A stretch of DNA of 64,000 nucleotides from Enterococcus diestrammenae (lineage in GTDB: Bacteria; Bacillota; Bacilli; Lactobacillales; Enterococcaceae), in contig NZ_MAEI01000054.1 in the NCBI RefSeq assembly GCF_009933255.1, positions 1-64,000 of the forward strand, read 5' to 3'. Of this stretch, positions 46,852 through 55,528 are shown piece by piece. Under the pieces are notes generated by a model. It had not been told where the DNA came from. It did no database searches and saw only the letters and a program-made list of their open reading frames with translations. The translations under genes were made by a program, and so were the position numbers. The first letter of the stretch is position 1. Every line of letters begins with the position of its first letter.

Positions 46852-48615
46852 TTGCTAGAAATGATTCAATCACCAACAGATTTAAAACAATTAACCCCTG
46901 AAGAATTACAAACTGTCGTGGAGGAAGCGCGTCAAGCCTTGTTGACGAAAATTAGCCAACACGGCGGACACAACGGCCCAAATTTGGGTGTAGTGGAATT
47001 GACGGTGGCGCTGCATACCGTCTTTGATTCCCCCACAGATAAACTTATTTTCGACGTCTCACACCAATCTTATGTCCACAAAATGTTGACGGGCCGGAGT
47101 CAAGCATTTACCGATGCCACCCACTTTGACGATGTATCTGGTTACACCAATCCCCAAGAAAGCGACCATGATCTGTTTACTGTTGGGCATACTTCCACCT
47201 CCCTTTCCTTGGCCAATGGTGTGGCGAAAGCGCGGGATTTGAAACAAGAAAATTACAATGTTGTGGCAGTCATCGGGGACGGTTCTCTTTCTGGCGGGTT
47301 GGCCTATGAAGGCTTGAACAATATCGTCGAACTGGGGACCAACACGATCGTCATCGTCAATGACAATGACCAGTCCATCGCGGAAAATCATGGTGGCTTG
47401 TATCGCAACTTGAAGACTTTGCGAGAAACTCATGGAGCAGCCAGCGATAATTTCTTTAAAGCACTGGGTTTTGAGTATCATTATTTAGCAGAGGGCAACG
47501 ATTTGCAGGCGGTGATGGAATTACTGAAAGAGGTAAAAGATAGCAATCAGCCAGTCTTGTTGCACATCCACACTATCAAGGGCAAAGGGTTCAAGTTTGC
47601 CGAAGCGAATCGCGAAAAATTCCATGCCGGTGGCCCCTTTAGCTTGGAAACTGGGGAATACTTGGGGCAAAGTACAGCTCAAGCGACCTACAATAGTGTG
47701 ACGACTGACTTTCTAATGAAGAAAATGCAAGAAGATCCTACTGTCGTCGCCCTCAATGCTGGGACGCCGATGATGTTGTTCTCACCAGAGCAGCGGGCTC
47801 AAGTTGGGGCTCAGTTTGTCGATGTGGGCATCGCAGAAGAACATGCAGCGACCATGTCGGCAGGTTTGGCTAAAAATGGCGCCAAGCCAGTCTGGGCGGT
47901 AAATTCCACCTTCATGCAACGAAGCTACGACCAAATTAGTCATGATATTGCTTTGAACAATCTGCCAGCAACGATTTTGGTTTATCAAGCGTCGGTTAAC
48001 GGTATGAACGACGAAAGCCATCTAGGGATCTTTGATATCCCATTTTTAAGTCATATTCCTAATCTGGTATACTTAGCGCCAACTTCCAAAGAGGAATATC
48101 TTGCTATGTTGGACTGGTCCATCGAACAAGATCAACAGCCAGTGGCTATTCGCGTGCCTGTTGGTCCGTTACAGGAAACAGGCGTGGCTGATGCGACCGA
48201 CTATTCACTCTTGAATAAAAATGCCGTGACCCAAACTGGTAGGGACGTGGCGATACTGGGAGTCGGGAATTTTTATCCGCTGGCCCAAGCAATCGCCACG
48301 GAATTGGCGGTAAAACATGGCATTCAAGCCACTGTCATCAATCCGAGATTTATCTCTGGGGTGGATAGAAAACTGTTGGATTCACTAACCGTTGATCACC
48401 AAGTTCTTGTCACGCTAGAAGATGGCATTTTAGACGGTGGTTATGGTCAAACGGTGGCCAGCTATTTAGGGCAAACGACTTTGAAAGTGTTAAATTATGG
48501 ATTGGACAAGGCCTTCCACGACCGCTACGTTGCCGCTGACTTGCTGGCAGCCACTGGTATTACCGTAGAAAAGATTGTCCGCGAAATTTTGACAACAGTA
48601 GCAACAAAAGACTAG
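46852..48615 (+). CDS. DXS-like thiamine-diphosphate enzyme
   Basis: ThDP-dependent transketolase-like enzyme of 587 aa, closest in plan to 1-deoxy-D-xylulose-5-phosphate synthase. Visible: GGHNGPNLGVVELTVALH near residue 38, the ThDP motif GDGSLSGGLAYEGLNN near 142, the catalytic Glu in DVGIAEEHAATMSAG near 324, and FMQRSYDQISHDIA. Two DXS hallmarks differ: the DRAG motif reads ASVNG, and YPRG reads VPVG, removing both arginines known to hold the acceptor phosphate. It may therefore use another acceptor. TTG is the start, eight bases after AGGAG. It is controlled by the divergent MerR protein. Confidence 0.82.
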   Translation: MLEMIQSPTDLKQLTPEELQTVVEEARQALLTKISQHGGHNGPNLGVVELTVALHTVFDSPTDKLIFDVSHQSYVHKMLTGRSQAFTDATHFDDVSGYTNPQESDHDLFTVGHTSTSLSLANGVAKARDLKQENYNVVAVIGDGSLSGGLAYEGLNNIVELGTNTIVIVNDNDQSIAENHGGLYRNLKTLRETHGAASDNFFKALGFEYHYLAEGNDLQAVMELLKEVKDSNQPVLLHIHTIKGKGFKFAEANREKFHAGGPFSLETGEYLGQSTAQATYNSVTTDFLMKKMQEDPTVVALNAGTPMMLFSPEQRAQVGAQFVDVGIAEEHAATMSAGLAKNGAKPVWAVNSTFMQRSYDQISHDIALNNLPATILVYQASVNGMNDESHLGIFDIPFLSHIPNLVYLAPTSKEEYLAMLDWSIEQDQQPVAIRVPVGPLQETGVADATDYSLLNKNAVTQTGRDVAILGVGNFYPLAQAIATELAVKHGIQATVINPRFISGVDRKLLDSLTVDHQVLVTLEDGILDGGYGQTVASYLGQTTLKVLNYGLDKAFHDRYVAADLLAATGITVEKIVREILTTVATKD

Positions 48616-48639
48616 TATCATCAATAAGCAAACAGGAGA

Positions 48640-48681
48640 AGCCACCACGCCAGCTAAGGAGTTGGCGTGGTGGCTATTTTT
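48640..48681 (+). terminator. intrinsic terminator after the DXS-like gene
   Basis: AGCCACCACGCCA pairs with TGGCGTGGTGGCT, then ATTTTT. Confidence 0.92.
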
Positions 48682-48684
48682 AAT

Positions 48685-49250
48685 AGACTAAGTTCTTATA
48701 AGTTTTAATCGATGTGAAACACCGTTTTACCAAGGTTTATAGAGAATGTCAGACTGTTTTTCGATGGTACAAAAATGGTGGAATTTAGCTCCATAGGAAT
48801 TGAAATAGCTGTATCTGGACCGGGAAATACCAAGCGTAAACCGTGTTTGTCAATTCCCTTGGAGCTTCAAACTTAGAGTAAGTGTCACAAGTGCTACCAA
48901 CTCTAAGTAATTCATCTCACATCCTGTGGGCTACTGCTATTCCAATTCTACTCCGCTAAATTTCACCATTTTTACGATATGCTGCCACCTTTTTAAGGAA
49001 GAAAATAGCAAGCTTTGGGGAGCAAAGTCATTAATCGATTAGAGATAAAACAGGCGGATTTGATGGAGGAGAATGCCTCGGGTTGTAGTGTTAAGGATGT
49101 CCGAGGGCTAAAAGACCATTGCGCATACAGTTGCATCTAAGCAGAGAGCGCTAAGATGAACTAGAAAAATGACAACTGTTTTTTTGTTGGCATTTACCGG
49201 TCCCACTACCACCCGAGGCATTCCCCGGAAGCAAGACGGCCCTGTTTTCT
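48685..49250. repeat. composite hairpin element, copy B
   Basis: Same plan as copy A. Module 1 is 48771-48973 and module 2 is 49047-49250. It starts four bases after the preceding terminator T-tract. The inner hairpin of module 1 reads GTGTCACAAGTGCTAC where copies A and C read GTGTCGCAAGGCGCCA, a paired G-C to A-T change plus one deleted base. No ORF is supported between 48682 and 49472. Confidence 0.85.
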
Positions 49251-49472
49251 CAGAAGGGCTGTCTTTTGGGACGCTAAAGGATTAGCGTAGAAAAAATTGC
49301 GCTTGCCATGCTAGCCAACGAAGGAAAGGAAAGCTATTGCTAAGTACCAATCCCCATTTATGTTCAATCATTTTTGCTAAATAAATTAAATCTTCTCAAA
49401 TTCTGTTGTTTGCTTGGCGGTTTATAGTAAAATGAGTTCATATGTTTAAATTTGTGAATCAGGAGAGACGAT

Positions 49473-51116
49473 ATGGCAGAAAATAAGTCACCGCAACAAT
49501 CCCTATCCGCCCAAGAACGGATGGCCCGTGGTTCTAGCTGGCTCACGCTAGGCAATGTCGGTTCTCGGCTATTAGGTGCGATCTATGTGGTACCGTGGTT
49601 TTATTGGTTGGGCAGCGACCAATACCAAGCCAATGCCTTGTTCAATATGGGCTACAATTTTTATGCACTATTTTTGATGATTTCCACCGCAGGGATTCCG
49701 GCGGCATTCAGTAAGCAAACGGCGCATTACAATTCCCTCAATGAATACGCCACGAGTCGCCGCTTATTCAAAAATGCTTTAGCTGTGATGGCGGTTTTCG
49801 GAGCCATTTGTAGTGGCGTGATGTATCTCAGTGCCCCGTGGCTAGCTTCGATTTCAGGTGGGGGTTCGGATCTGATTCCGGTCATTCGCTCCTTAAGTGT
49901 GGCGGTCTTGATTATCCCTTGTATGAGTATTATTCGCGGCTATTTCCAAGGACAGCACGATATGATGCCATATGCGATTTCCCAGTTAGCTGAACAAGTA
50001 GCGCGGATTTTTTACATGTTATTGGCGACGTTCTTCATTATGAAAGTCGGTTCAGGAAAATATGTCGAAGCCGTGGTGCAATCGACATTCGCTGCGTTTC
50101 TTGGAGCGATTGCTAGTATTTTAGTGCTGCTGTACTTTTTCCAAAAAAATCGGGTCCGGATGGATTATCTGGTGGAACACAGTGCCAATAAAGTCAAACT
50201 CGATACCAAAGAATTGATTTTGGAAACCATCCGAGAAGCGATTCCGTTTATTATTATCGGGACGGGGATTACCATTTTCAAATTGGTGGACCAAGTGACC
50301 TTTGTCCGGACGATGCAAGGCTTTACGACCTATTCGGAAAGTCAGCTGCAAAAATTGTTCTCGATTTTTAGTGCCAATCCGGATAAACTCACCATGGTGG
50401 TGATCGGGCTAGCGACTTCCATGGCCTCTACCGGGTTGCCTTTGATTACCGAAGCAACGACTTTGAACCGCCGAGACGATTTGGCGAAATTGATTTCTAA
50501 CAACTTGCAGCTGTTTGCTTTTGTGATGCTACCGGCAACTTTTGGGATGATGGTGTTGGCTTATCCGTTAAACACCTTCTTCTATGCCCCAAGCCATCTG
50601 GGGACACAAGTGTTGTTAGTGGCTTGTATTGCCGGGCTGTTTTTGGGCTTGTATTCCATGACTTCCAGCATGTTACAGGGGATGTATGAAAATGGGTCAG
50701 CCATCGCCTATTTTGTGATTGGCCTCTTAGTAAAACTTCTGGTGCAATACCCACTGATTCGCGTGTATGAAGTCTATGGACCATTGTTCTCTACGATGAT
50801 TGGCTTTGCGGTAATCTGTGGCTTGAATCTCTGGAAATTACAAAAAGTTTCCCGCTTCAATGCTGTCTTGACTTTCCGGCGCGTCGTTCTAATCTTCTTG
50901 ATGAGTCTTGGTATGACAGTACTAGCACTGGTGACGCGCCAGATTTTAGGAATCTTCTTGAATACCAATAGTAAAATGCAATCTTTAGTCATGATTTTGC
51001 TAGTGGCTGCCGTTGGTGGTGGGGTCTACGTCTTTATGGCGCTGAAGACACGCTTAGCAGACAAGCTATTAGGCAATATGGCAGATACGATTCGACGAAA
51101 ATTACACTTGAAATAA
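49473..51116 (+). CDS. MurJ/YtgP-type lipid II flippase (polysaccharide exporter family)
   Basis: Integral membrane protein of 547 aa with about 14 helices, MOP/MVF superfamily. Homologues in streptococci and staphylococci (YtgP/MurJ) flip lipid II across the membrane for peptidoglycan synthesis. The conserved N-terminal GSSWLTLGNVGSRLLGAIYV and the RGYFQGQHDMMPYAISQLAE region support this. AGGAGAGACG precedes the ATG. Other members export capsule or teichoic repeats, but no sugar-polymer genes adjoin. It stands between two copies of the hairpin element. Confidence 0.85.
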   Translation: MAENKSPQQSLSAQERMARGSSWLTLGNVGSRLLGAIYVVPWFYWLGSDQYQANALFNMGYNFYALFLMISTAGIPAAFSKQTAHYNSLNEYATSRRLFKNALAVMAVFGAICSGVMYLSAPWLASISGGGSDLIPVIRSLSVAVLIIPCMSIIRGYFQGQHDMMPYAISQLAEQVARIFYMLLATFFIMKVGSGKYVEAVVQSTFAAFLGAIASILVLLYFFQKNRVRMDYLVEHSANKVKLDTKELILETIREAIPFIIIGTGITIFKLVDQVTFVRTMQGFTTYSESQLQKLFSIFSANPDKLTMVVIGLATSMASTGLPLITEATTLNRRDDLAKLISNNLQLFAFVMLPATFGMMVLAYPLNTFFYAPSHLGTQVLLVACIAGLFLGLYSMTSSMLQGMYENGSAIAYFVIGLLVKLLVQYPLIRVYEVYGPLFSTMIGFAVICGLNLWKLQKVSRFNAVLTFRRVVLIFLMSLGMTVLALVTRQILGIFLNTNSKMQSLVMILLVAAVGGGVYVFMALKTRLADKLLGNMADTIRRKLHLK

Positions 51117-51125
51117 TGAATCCAC

Positions 51126-51162
51126 AAAAAAGGTTATGGCGAAAAATCCATAACCTTTTTTG
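51126..51162 (+). terminator. intrinsic terminator
   Basis: AAAAAGGTTATGG pairs with CCATAACCTTTTT. Confidence 0.92.
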
Positions 51163-51163
51163 T

Positions 51164-51797
51164 AGACTAAGGCCTTATAAGTTTTCATCGATTTGAAATT
51201 CAATTTTACCAAGGGTTATTGAAAGTTTCATACTGTTTTCGATGGTACAAAAAGGGTGAAATTTAGCTCCGTAGGAATTGAAATAGCTGTCGCTGGACCG
51301 GGAAATGCCAAACGTAAACCGTGTTTGTCATTTCCCTTGGAGTTTCAAACTTAGAGTAAGTGTCGCAAGGCGCCACCAACTCTAAGTACTTTCATCTCAC
51401 ATCCTGTGAGCTACTGCTATTCCAATTCTACTACGCTAAATTTCACCTTTTTCACGGTACACATGCTAACCTACAAGAAAATAATTTGTTGGATCTACGA
51501 AGCAAAGGGAATAAATCAATTATCAACAAAACAGGGTGGACTTGCTGGAGGAGAATCTCTCGGGTTGTAGTGTTACGGATGTCTGAGGGCTAAAGGAATG
51601 TATCGCATACAGTTCACCTAAGCAGAAATCGCTAAGGTGAGCTAGCCAATTATTGGTTGTTATCTGCCTGGTTTTTAGCGAATTTACAACCAGTTTGACT
51701 TCAGTAAGGGCAATGACAAACAGGAACTTTGTTTGGCATTGGCCGGTCCCACTACAACTCGAGGAATTCTCCAGAAGCAAGTTTGCCCTGTTTTTTT
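51164..51797. repeat. composite hairpin element, copy C
   Basis: Module 1 is 51249-51452 and module 2 is 51528-51797. Module 2 is longer here, with an extra inner segment including CAGGAACTTTG, and its right arm ends CCCTG plus eight T, like a terminator. In module 1 a T-A pair of copies A and B is changed on both arms to G-T, keeping the stem as RNA. It fills the 720-bp gap before the DUF1801 gene. Confidence 0.85.
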
Positions 51798-51837
51798 ATG
51801 TTTTCTTAACAAGAAACTGAATCGTGAACTAGCGAAT

Positions 51838-52176
51838 TTATTTTGCCATCTCCGTCAGGCGAAAAGCAATCATTTGACGAATCAAGTCTTCGGGTAGCGG
51901 TTTGGTGTAAGGAAATTGGACAGCACCTTTTGAAGTTTTATAACCTGTAAGTTCGCTGGCAAATTGTTCGATTGGTCCGGGAGTGGGGTAAAAACCTAGA
52001 TGATTTTTTGCAGTGGCAAAATGGAGAATGTTTTTGCCGTGATAAAAGGTCGGCATGCCGTAACTGATGCGTTCTTCGGCGGTAGGAAGGAGTTCTTTGG
52101 CTAAGGTATAGATTGCTTTGAGATGCGGCTGAGCGCTTTCTGGTGCAGTAGCAATATAATCGGTAATGACGGTCAT
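51838..52176 (-). CDS. DUF1801 family protein
   Basis: Small cytoplasmic protein of 112 aa. The segment ERISYGMPTFYHGKNILHFA and the GAVQFPYTKPLP motif mark the DUF1801/YdhG-like fold. The molecular function of this family is not established. The start at 52176 has AAGGAGGAA upstream. A longer in-frame ATG at 52221 does not. Confidence 0.85.
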   Translation of the reverse strand: MTVITDYIATAPESAQPHLKAIYTLAKELLPTAEERISYGMPTFYHGKNILHFATAKNHLGFYPTPGPIEQFASELTGYKTSKGAVQFPYTKPLPEDLIRQMIAFRLTEMAK

Positions 52177-52386
52177 GAAAATTCCTCCTTGGGAATACTT
52201 GTAGTGATTGTATTGTACCATGGGTAGCTGTGGTGGTTAGGATTTCAGATTTGTGAAAGCAAAATCAGCAAAAGAGTCAGTTTTAAAAAGGAATTTCAGA
52301 ATAATACAAAATACACCATGTAAAATATATATTGCATTGAGTAAGTTATATGATACAATGGCTTTGAAAGTAGGTGAGAGGTTGCG

Positions 52387-52584
52387 GTGAAAAAAAACTT
52401 AAAACTAAAGGCAGCACGGGTGGAGCGGGATTTGACCCAAGCCGAGTTGGCAGAACTTATTGGAGTTACCCGTCAGACGATTGGTGCCATCGAAAAAGGG
52501 GATTACAATCCCACCATCAACCTCTGCCTTAAAATTTGCAAAGTGTTAGGGAAAACCTTAGATGAACTGTTTTGGGAGGATTGA
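52387..52584 (+). CDS. small XRE-family repressor
   Basis: DNA-binding protein of 65 aa consisting of one helix-turn-helix (TQAELAELIGVTRQTIGAIE). This short type commonly controls an adjacent membrane-protein gene. Start is GTG. The upstream GAGAGG is a weak ribosome binding site. The following gene begins two bases after its stop, so the two form an operon and the repressor probably controls both. Confidence 0.88.
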   Translation: MKKNLKLKAARVERDLTQAELAELIGVTRQTIGAIEKGDYNPTINLCLKICKVLGKTLDELFWED

Positions 52585-52586
52585 AA

Positions 52587-53285
52587 ATGAATACTGAAAG
52601 ATTTGATGAAAGGCAGCTGGCTGCAAGACGTAAGGGGATTGCGCTTGCTTTTTATGTGATGATCACCGGCTTGTTTCTTATCGCCACTATCGGAGCTTTT
52701 CGGGGAAAAGAAGTATTTGTTAGTCAAATGGCGCTAAGCTATTTTATGATTTTACTGGGAATAACAGTGATGACTGGCTATTGGATTTTTAAAGATGCCT
52801 TTTTGGCAGTGAAAGAAACCAAACACATTGGTTTGTATAGCTTGTTTTATCTCATTTTAGGCCTTTTTATGTTGTTCACTACTACATCGGGGACTGGTAA
52901 GCTTATCCAACAGGGGCAAATTACCGAAAGTGTCGTAAATTTTGTCGCCTTATACTGGGTCTCGACGGGGATCTGCTTGGTGATTCGCAATTTTAGAACC
53001 CTCCTGTCAGCTGTGGCTAAGATTCCACGACGTTTTTATTGGCTGGTACTTGTGGAGGGGGCGATTGTTCTGATCAGCCTCTATCTAAACTGGGAAAAAG
53101 AGCCAGATATAAAAAATCTACTTCTGAACTTTCTTCTGCCGGCAATCCTGTTAACCTCAGGGGTAGCTTTGCCACCAAAAGACCATAAAATCGCCAAGTG
53201 GATTTTTATCCTCTTAGGTAGTTTTTGGTTTGGCTATATCAGTTTGTATTACTTGATTGGCTTTCATAATCATTTATGGCAATAA
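52587..53285 (+). CDS. multi-pass membrane protein partnered with the XRE repressor
   Basis: Unrecognised 232-aa protein with about seven hydrophobic helices after a charged N-terminus (NTERFDERQLAARRKG). This head resembles DUF2178-type or DUF3796-type proteins that follow small XRE genes in Firmicutes. Function is unknown. GGGAGG at the end of the XRE gene is its ribosome binding site. A strong terminator follows. Confidence 0.8.
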   Translation: MNTERFDERQLAARRKGIALAFYVMITGLFLIATIGAFRGKEVFVSQMALSYFMILLGITVMTGYWIFKDAFLAVKETKHIGLYSLFYLILGLFMLFTTTSGTGKLIQQGQITESVVNFVALYWVSTGICLVIRNFRTLLSAVAKIPRRFYWLVLVEGAIVLISLYLNWEKEPDIKNLLLNFLLPAILLTSGVALPPKDHKIAKWIFILLGSFWFGYISLYYLIGFHNHLWQ

Positions 53286-53287
53286 TC

Positions 53288-53330
53288 AAAAACAGCAAAA
53301 CTCGCTGACTGACGAGTTTTGCTGTTTTTT
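53288..53330 (+). terminator. intrinsic terminator
   Basis: AAAACAGCAAAACTCG pairs with CGAGTTTTGCTGTTTT. The stem is 16 bp with T-tail, and probably works for the convergent NUDIX gene too. Confidence 0.92.
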
Positions 53331-53377
53331 ATGCTAGTTGATTTTGCAAATGACTTCAGCTATTGCGGATAGTCGGG

Positions 53378-53809
53378 CTAAGCATTGTCTTTAAAGTAAT
53401 TGGTTTGGCTGGTTTCGCCATAAAAAATCGGTAACAACTCTCCTAGAGTCCCCGCTAGACGCTCAGGGGTCAGGTCTTTTTTGGGAAACCAAAAGACCTC
53501 CGCTTCACCGACACCAGCTACGGGTTCTTCTGTGGTGGTGGCATAAAATAAGCCAGCTAGTTCGCGACCGCCTTGTTGATCGTTGAGCCATTCAGCCACC
53601 CCCATCAAGCGAGGGGTGAGGGTTAGGCCACATTCTTCTGCGATTTCACGAATCATGGCGCGGGTGAGGGATTCGTTAGCTTCTACATGACCACCGGGAA
53701 ACGTCCAGCCGGGCCAGTCAGGTTTTTGGCGGTCTTGGAGGAGGATTTCCCCTCGTTGGTTTTCAATCATACAGATGGTGGTGAGTTCGACAGTAAAGCT
53801 TCGGGACAT
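53378..53809 (-). CDS. NUDIX hydrolase (MutT/8-oxo-dGTPase-like)
   Basis: Cytoplasmic nucleotide pyrophosphohydrolase of 143 aa. The NUDIX box is complete: GGHVEANES, then REIAEECG at the expected spacing. FPGG precedes it and AGLFYATT follows. It resembles the 8-oxo-dGTP diphosphatase branch found in streptococci and enterococci, but the substrate is inferred. It has AGAGGAAAATA as a ribosome binding site on the minus strand and diverges from the Mga-like regulator. Confidence 0.9.
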   Translation of the reverse strand: MSRSFTVELTTICMIENQRGEILLQDRQKPDWPGWTFPGGHVEANESLTRAMIREIAEECGLTLTPRLMGVAEWLNDQQGGRELAGLFYATTTEEPVAGVGEAEVFWFPKKDLTPERLAGTLGELLPIFYGETSQTNYFKDNA

Positions 53810-54000
53810 TTATTTTCCTCTTTTCTAATGGTTGTATCGCAGGCGGGGATTGAAAATCATAACAATCTTTTTTAATCAAGCCAGCACTAGGAACATGGTA
53901 CAATAATTAAGACTATTATACCTTACCAAACACTTTGCGAGTAACTGCTGAAAATAGCGATGATAGATACCGGAAAACCCTTGTCTAGGAAGGTGAGAGA

Positions 54001-55440
54001 ATGTTTACCTTAGCCAAACAATTGATTACGGAAAAGGATCTTTTCCGTAAGATTACGATTTTAGAGAACTTGCTTCATCATCCCCAAATGACGACCAAAG
54101 ATCTTGCCTTACAATTGCAAGTCTCCCAGCGAACGATTTTTAATGATTTGCAGGGGGTACGGTTGGATTTGCCCCCTGACTGGCAACTGGTGGCTGATGG
54201 CAATCAGGGCCTGACCTTAAATAGCCAGCAAGGCCAAGGGATTCAAGAAATTTGGGAGCTTTATCTACAACAGACGCTAGCTATGACTCTATTGAAAGGT
54301 CTCTTGATGCAGAAACGATTGGGACTGACGAGTTTTTTGATGGAAAACGGGGTGTCGGTGGCGTATCTGAAACGCCAAGTAAAGAAGATGAATCATGTTT
54401 TAGCTGCTTTTCAATTGCAAATTCGGCTAAATTCGGACAGTATTTGGTGGCAAGGGGAAGAATCCAATATTCGGATTTTTTATCATCGGTTGCTGGTCCC
54501 TTTTACCCACCACCATTTTTTCTTTGCCGATTATGTGGTGCATGAAAGCAATTATCAAAATTTCTTAAAAAAATTGCAGCGACAGCAGCTTGGCGTAGCG
54601 ACCGAAGAAATTTTCGGTACGTGTTGGTTTTTTCTAAATACGATTCGGATCAAAGCAGGCTGCCCCATCGAAGGATTTGCCTTTGATGAAGACCCCTTGT
54701 ATCAGACCTATTTGGAATACTTGCAGGAAGTTTATGGAAAAGAAGGTATTTCCTTACAACAAGAAGAAGCCTTTTTTGCCTATTTCTGCTTTATGGAAAG
54801 TTGGAGTTATTTGCTATCGCCAGTGGTTTCCCAGCGTCTCCGGGACAATTATCCCCATCTTTTTACAGCAGCCACCGCTTTTTTACAACAATTAGGCGTG
54901 GAGGAGCAGTTGGTGACAGACCCGGCTTTGTTGGAGGATCTGGTGTTGTTTCAAGTGAAGTACTATGAATCAAAGCAATTGTCCGACAAGTTTTTGAGGG
55001 AATACGCCGAAGTCTTGGCTTTGTGTCAAGAACGCTTTTCGTCCCTCTTTGATCAAATCGCCCAAACCTTGGAAGCTGGGGGCCTCGCTGGGGTAGCCAA
55101 TGTGTCACAACACGCGGTAAGCAATCTGGTTTTGTTGGTGCAAACGGCGCAAGCAACCCACAATACTACGCCTTTACCCTGTTATTTTGTCTATCAGGGC
55201 GAACCAGCATGGAAACAATTTTTACTGACGGAACTCCAGGACTTAGCGGGACGCCGGGTAGCGATTTCGGTAGTGGATAGCCAACAGTTAGCAAAGCAAC
55301 CCTTTACGCCAGAAACAATCGTGCTAACCAATTACCCCTTGGATTTTCAATGTCCTGCCCGAGTAGTTTATCTCTCCACAATTCCCACCACAAACGAACT
55401 AGCAGAGTTTAAAAAGCTGCTGCAACACCGCTATCTTTAA
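54001..55440 (+). CDS. Mga-family transcriptional regulator
   Basis: Large regulator of 479 aa with the Mga/AtxA layout. An N-terminal HTH (MTTKDLALQLQVSQRTIFND, residues 30-50) is followed by a second HTH region, PRD-like helical domains in the middle and an EIIB-like C-terminal domain (LPCYFVYQGEPAW onward). In streptococci and enterococci such proteins control surface or carbohydrate genes. No obvious target adjoins. The pilus locus at 16-25 kb is a speculative candidate. AAGGTGAGAG precedes the ATG. Confidence 0.87.
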   Translation: MFTLAKQLITEKDLFRKITILENLLHHPQMTTKDLALQLQVSQRTIFNDLQGVRLDLPPDWQLVADGNQGLTLNSQQGQGIQEIWELYLQQTLAMTLLKGLLMQKRLGLTSFLMENGVSVAYLKRQVKKMNHVLAAFQLQIRLNSDSIWWQGEESNIRIFYHRLLVPFTHHHFFFADYVVHESNYQNFLKKLQRQQLGVATEEIFGTCWFFLNTIRIKAGCPIEGFAFDEDPLYQTYLEYLQEVYGKEGISLQQEEAFFAYFCFMESWSYLLSPVVSQRLRDNYPHLFTAATAFLQQLGVEEQLVTDPALLEDLVLFQVKYYESKQLSDKFLREYAEVLALCQERFSSLFDQIAQTLEAGGLAGVANVSQHAVSNLVLLVQTAQATHNTTPLPCYFVYQGEPAWKQFLLTELQDLAGRRVAISVVDSQQLAKQPFTPETIVLTNYPLDFQCPARVVYLSTIPTTNELAEFKKLLQHRYL

Positions 55441-55449
55441 GCTTGCCAT

Positions 55450-55500
55450 AAGGACCCTAGAAACCAGCAGTTGATCGCTGTTTCCCAGGGTCCTTTGATT
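55450..55500. terminator. bidirectional terminator
   Basis: AAGGACCCT...AGGGTCCTT, extended inward to about 20 bp with mismatches, between convergent genes. Confidence 0.85.
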
Positions 55501-55528
55501 TGTCTATTTGCTTATGAAAAGAGGGTAC

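Noticed and set aside
51360..51593. 77-codon ORF inside hairpin element copy C
   Set aside because: It is not conserved as an ORF in the other two copies and has no ribosome binding site.
41863..51797. group IIC intron remnants, since such introns insert after terminators
   Set aside because: No GTGYG-type 5' end, no domain V-like hairpin and no reverse transcriptase gene are seen. The long palindromic arms are unlike group II introns.
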